A DNA stretch of 5,351 nt from a candidate division WS6 bacterium GW2011_GWC2_36_7 (GTDB lineage: Bacteria > Patescibacteriota > Dojkabacteria > SC72). This document shows, one piece after another, positions 4,806 through 5,351 of this stretch (positions are counted from its first letter, which is position 1; each line of letters begins with the position of its first letter). The position numbers and the translations under genes are program-made. The stretch covers positions 1-5,351 of the forward strand of contig LBSF01000057.1 of NCBI GenBank assembly GCA_000991805.1, given 5' to 3'. The notes under the pieces are model-generated. The model was not told the origin of the DNA and did no database searches. It saw nothing but the letters and a program-made list of their open reading frames with translations.

Positions 4806-5351
4806 ATGTCAGTAAAAAGATCACACTCATTGTCACTAGGTATTGTAGGACTTCCTAATTCAGGAAAATCTACAATATTTAATGCACTAACCAAATTAAC
4901 AGTACCAGCAGAAAATTTTCCTTTTTGTACCATAGATAAAAATGTAGGAGTAGTAGAAATACCTGATGAAAAATTAGGTAGAATGTCTGCATATTTCAAT
5001 GCTAAGAAGATAGTACCTTCAGCTATGACATTTGTAGATATTGCAGGATTAGTAAAAGGAGCATCGAAAGGAGAAGGATTAGGAAATCAATTTCTTTCAC
5101 ATATTAGGGAAACCGATGTCATTATGTATGTACTTAGAGCTTTTGAAAGTAAAGAGATTGTACATGTATATGAGAGAGTAAATCCTGTTGAAGATTTTGA
5201 GATTGTACAAGCAGAGCTCATATTCAAAGATATTGAGGTTGTTGAAAAGAAGATAGCTACTGTAAACAAGATGGCAAGGATAGGGAATGCAGATGCTGCA
5301 TTAGAGATGAATATATTGGAGAAGATACAAAAAGAAGGCGTTAATAGCGTC
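4806..5351 (+). CDS. ychF: Redox-regulated/ribosome-associated GTPase YchF (OLA1 family), N-terminal half; 3' end outside window
   Basis: YchF is a universally conserved cytoplasmic P-loop ATPase/GTPase of the Obg-related group that associates with ribosomes and is linked to stress and redox responses. 182 of about 360 residues are visible. The G1 P-loop is GLPNSGKS at residues 14-21. The family-specific ENFPFCTIDKNVGVVEIPDEKL (split here: FPFCTID at 37-43, then NVGVVEIPDEKL) holds the G2 threonine Thr41. G3 is DIAGL at 77-81, followed by the YchF signature VKGASKGEGLGNQFLSHIRETD. The usual catalytic Gln after G3 is replaced by Leu81, as expected for this hydrophobic-substituted class. The NxxE-type specificity motif and the TGS-like domain lie beyond the window end. 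Codons prefer A in third position (Val is mostly GTA), unlike the phosphorylase gene. No Shine-Dalgarno site is seen; see the -10 box entry. Confidence 0.96.
   Translation, partial: MSVKRSHSLSLGIVGLPNSGKSTIFNALTKLTVPAENFPFCTIDKNVGVVEIPDEKLGRMSAYFNAKKIVPSAMTFVDIAGLVKGASKGEGLGNQFLSHIRETDVIMYVLRAFESKEIVHVYERVNPVEDFEIVQAELIFKDIEVVEKKIATVNKMARIGNADAALEMNILEKIQKEGVNSV

Noticed and set aside
1..5351. UGA recoding, as in some CPR lineages
   Set aside because: All main ORFs are complete without in-frame TGA, Trp is TGG, and nothing requires TGA to be read as glycine. The sample is too small to exclude it formally.
1..5351. CRISPR arrays, tRNA/rRNA genes or insertion sequences
   Set aside because: No regularly spaced repeats, cloverleaf-like sequences, rRNA signatures, transposase or long terminal inverted repeats were seen.

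Overview
The window is AT-rich bacterial DNA using ordinary stop codons, with strong Shine-Dalgarno sites and near-consensus sigma70-type promoters (TTGAxA, 17-bp spacer, TATAAT). Two conserved housekeeping genes lie at the edges. The left edge holds the 3' half of a thymidine phosphorylase/AMP phosphorylase family gene. The right edge holds the 5' half of the GTPase gene ychF. Between them are unrecognised small genes and one large cell-surface protein. A phosphorylase of this type, compact gene spacing and many orphan small proteins would fit a Candidate Phyla Radiation (Patescibacteria) genome. That placement is an inference and no marker here proves it.

Layout: (1) 1-765 (+), nucleoside/nucleotide phosphorylase, 5' end outside the window. 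(2) 784-1207 (+), a self-contained transcription unit: a consensus promoter, a 38-codon membrane-peptide ORF, an overlapping 64-aa two-helix membrane protein, and a strong hairpin terminator. (3) 1225-3063 (-), a secreted, C-terminally anchored 612-aa protein with an intact transglutaminase-like Cys-His-Asp triad. (4) 3109-4764 (+), three consecutive single-gene units (here A, B and C; 89, 140 and 151 aa). Each has its own near-consensus promoter ending ACC-TATAAT, a short leader with a Shine-Dalgarno site, and a hairpin downstream. The automatic longest-ORF starts for A, B and C are too far upstream; starts at 3174 (GTG), 3618 and 4253 are supported by promoter and ribosome-binding-site placement. 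(5) 4806 to the window end (+), ychF, with a TATAAT box so close to the ATG that its mRNA may be leaderless.

The most interesting part is the A-B-C array. The three proteins are not obviously homologous overall. They nevertheless share a degenerate helical motif of about 32-35 residues (a Leu start, Lys-rich turn, Thr cap, a hydrophobic helix, a Ser/Asn turn, then a Glu/Lys helix ending in Lys/Arg-Leu). The motif is repeated in tandem with a period of about 34 residues in C. With the matching promoters and the related hairpins after A and C, this looks like an expanding family of small helical-repeat proteins inserted between core genes. Their function is unknown.
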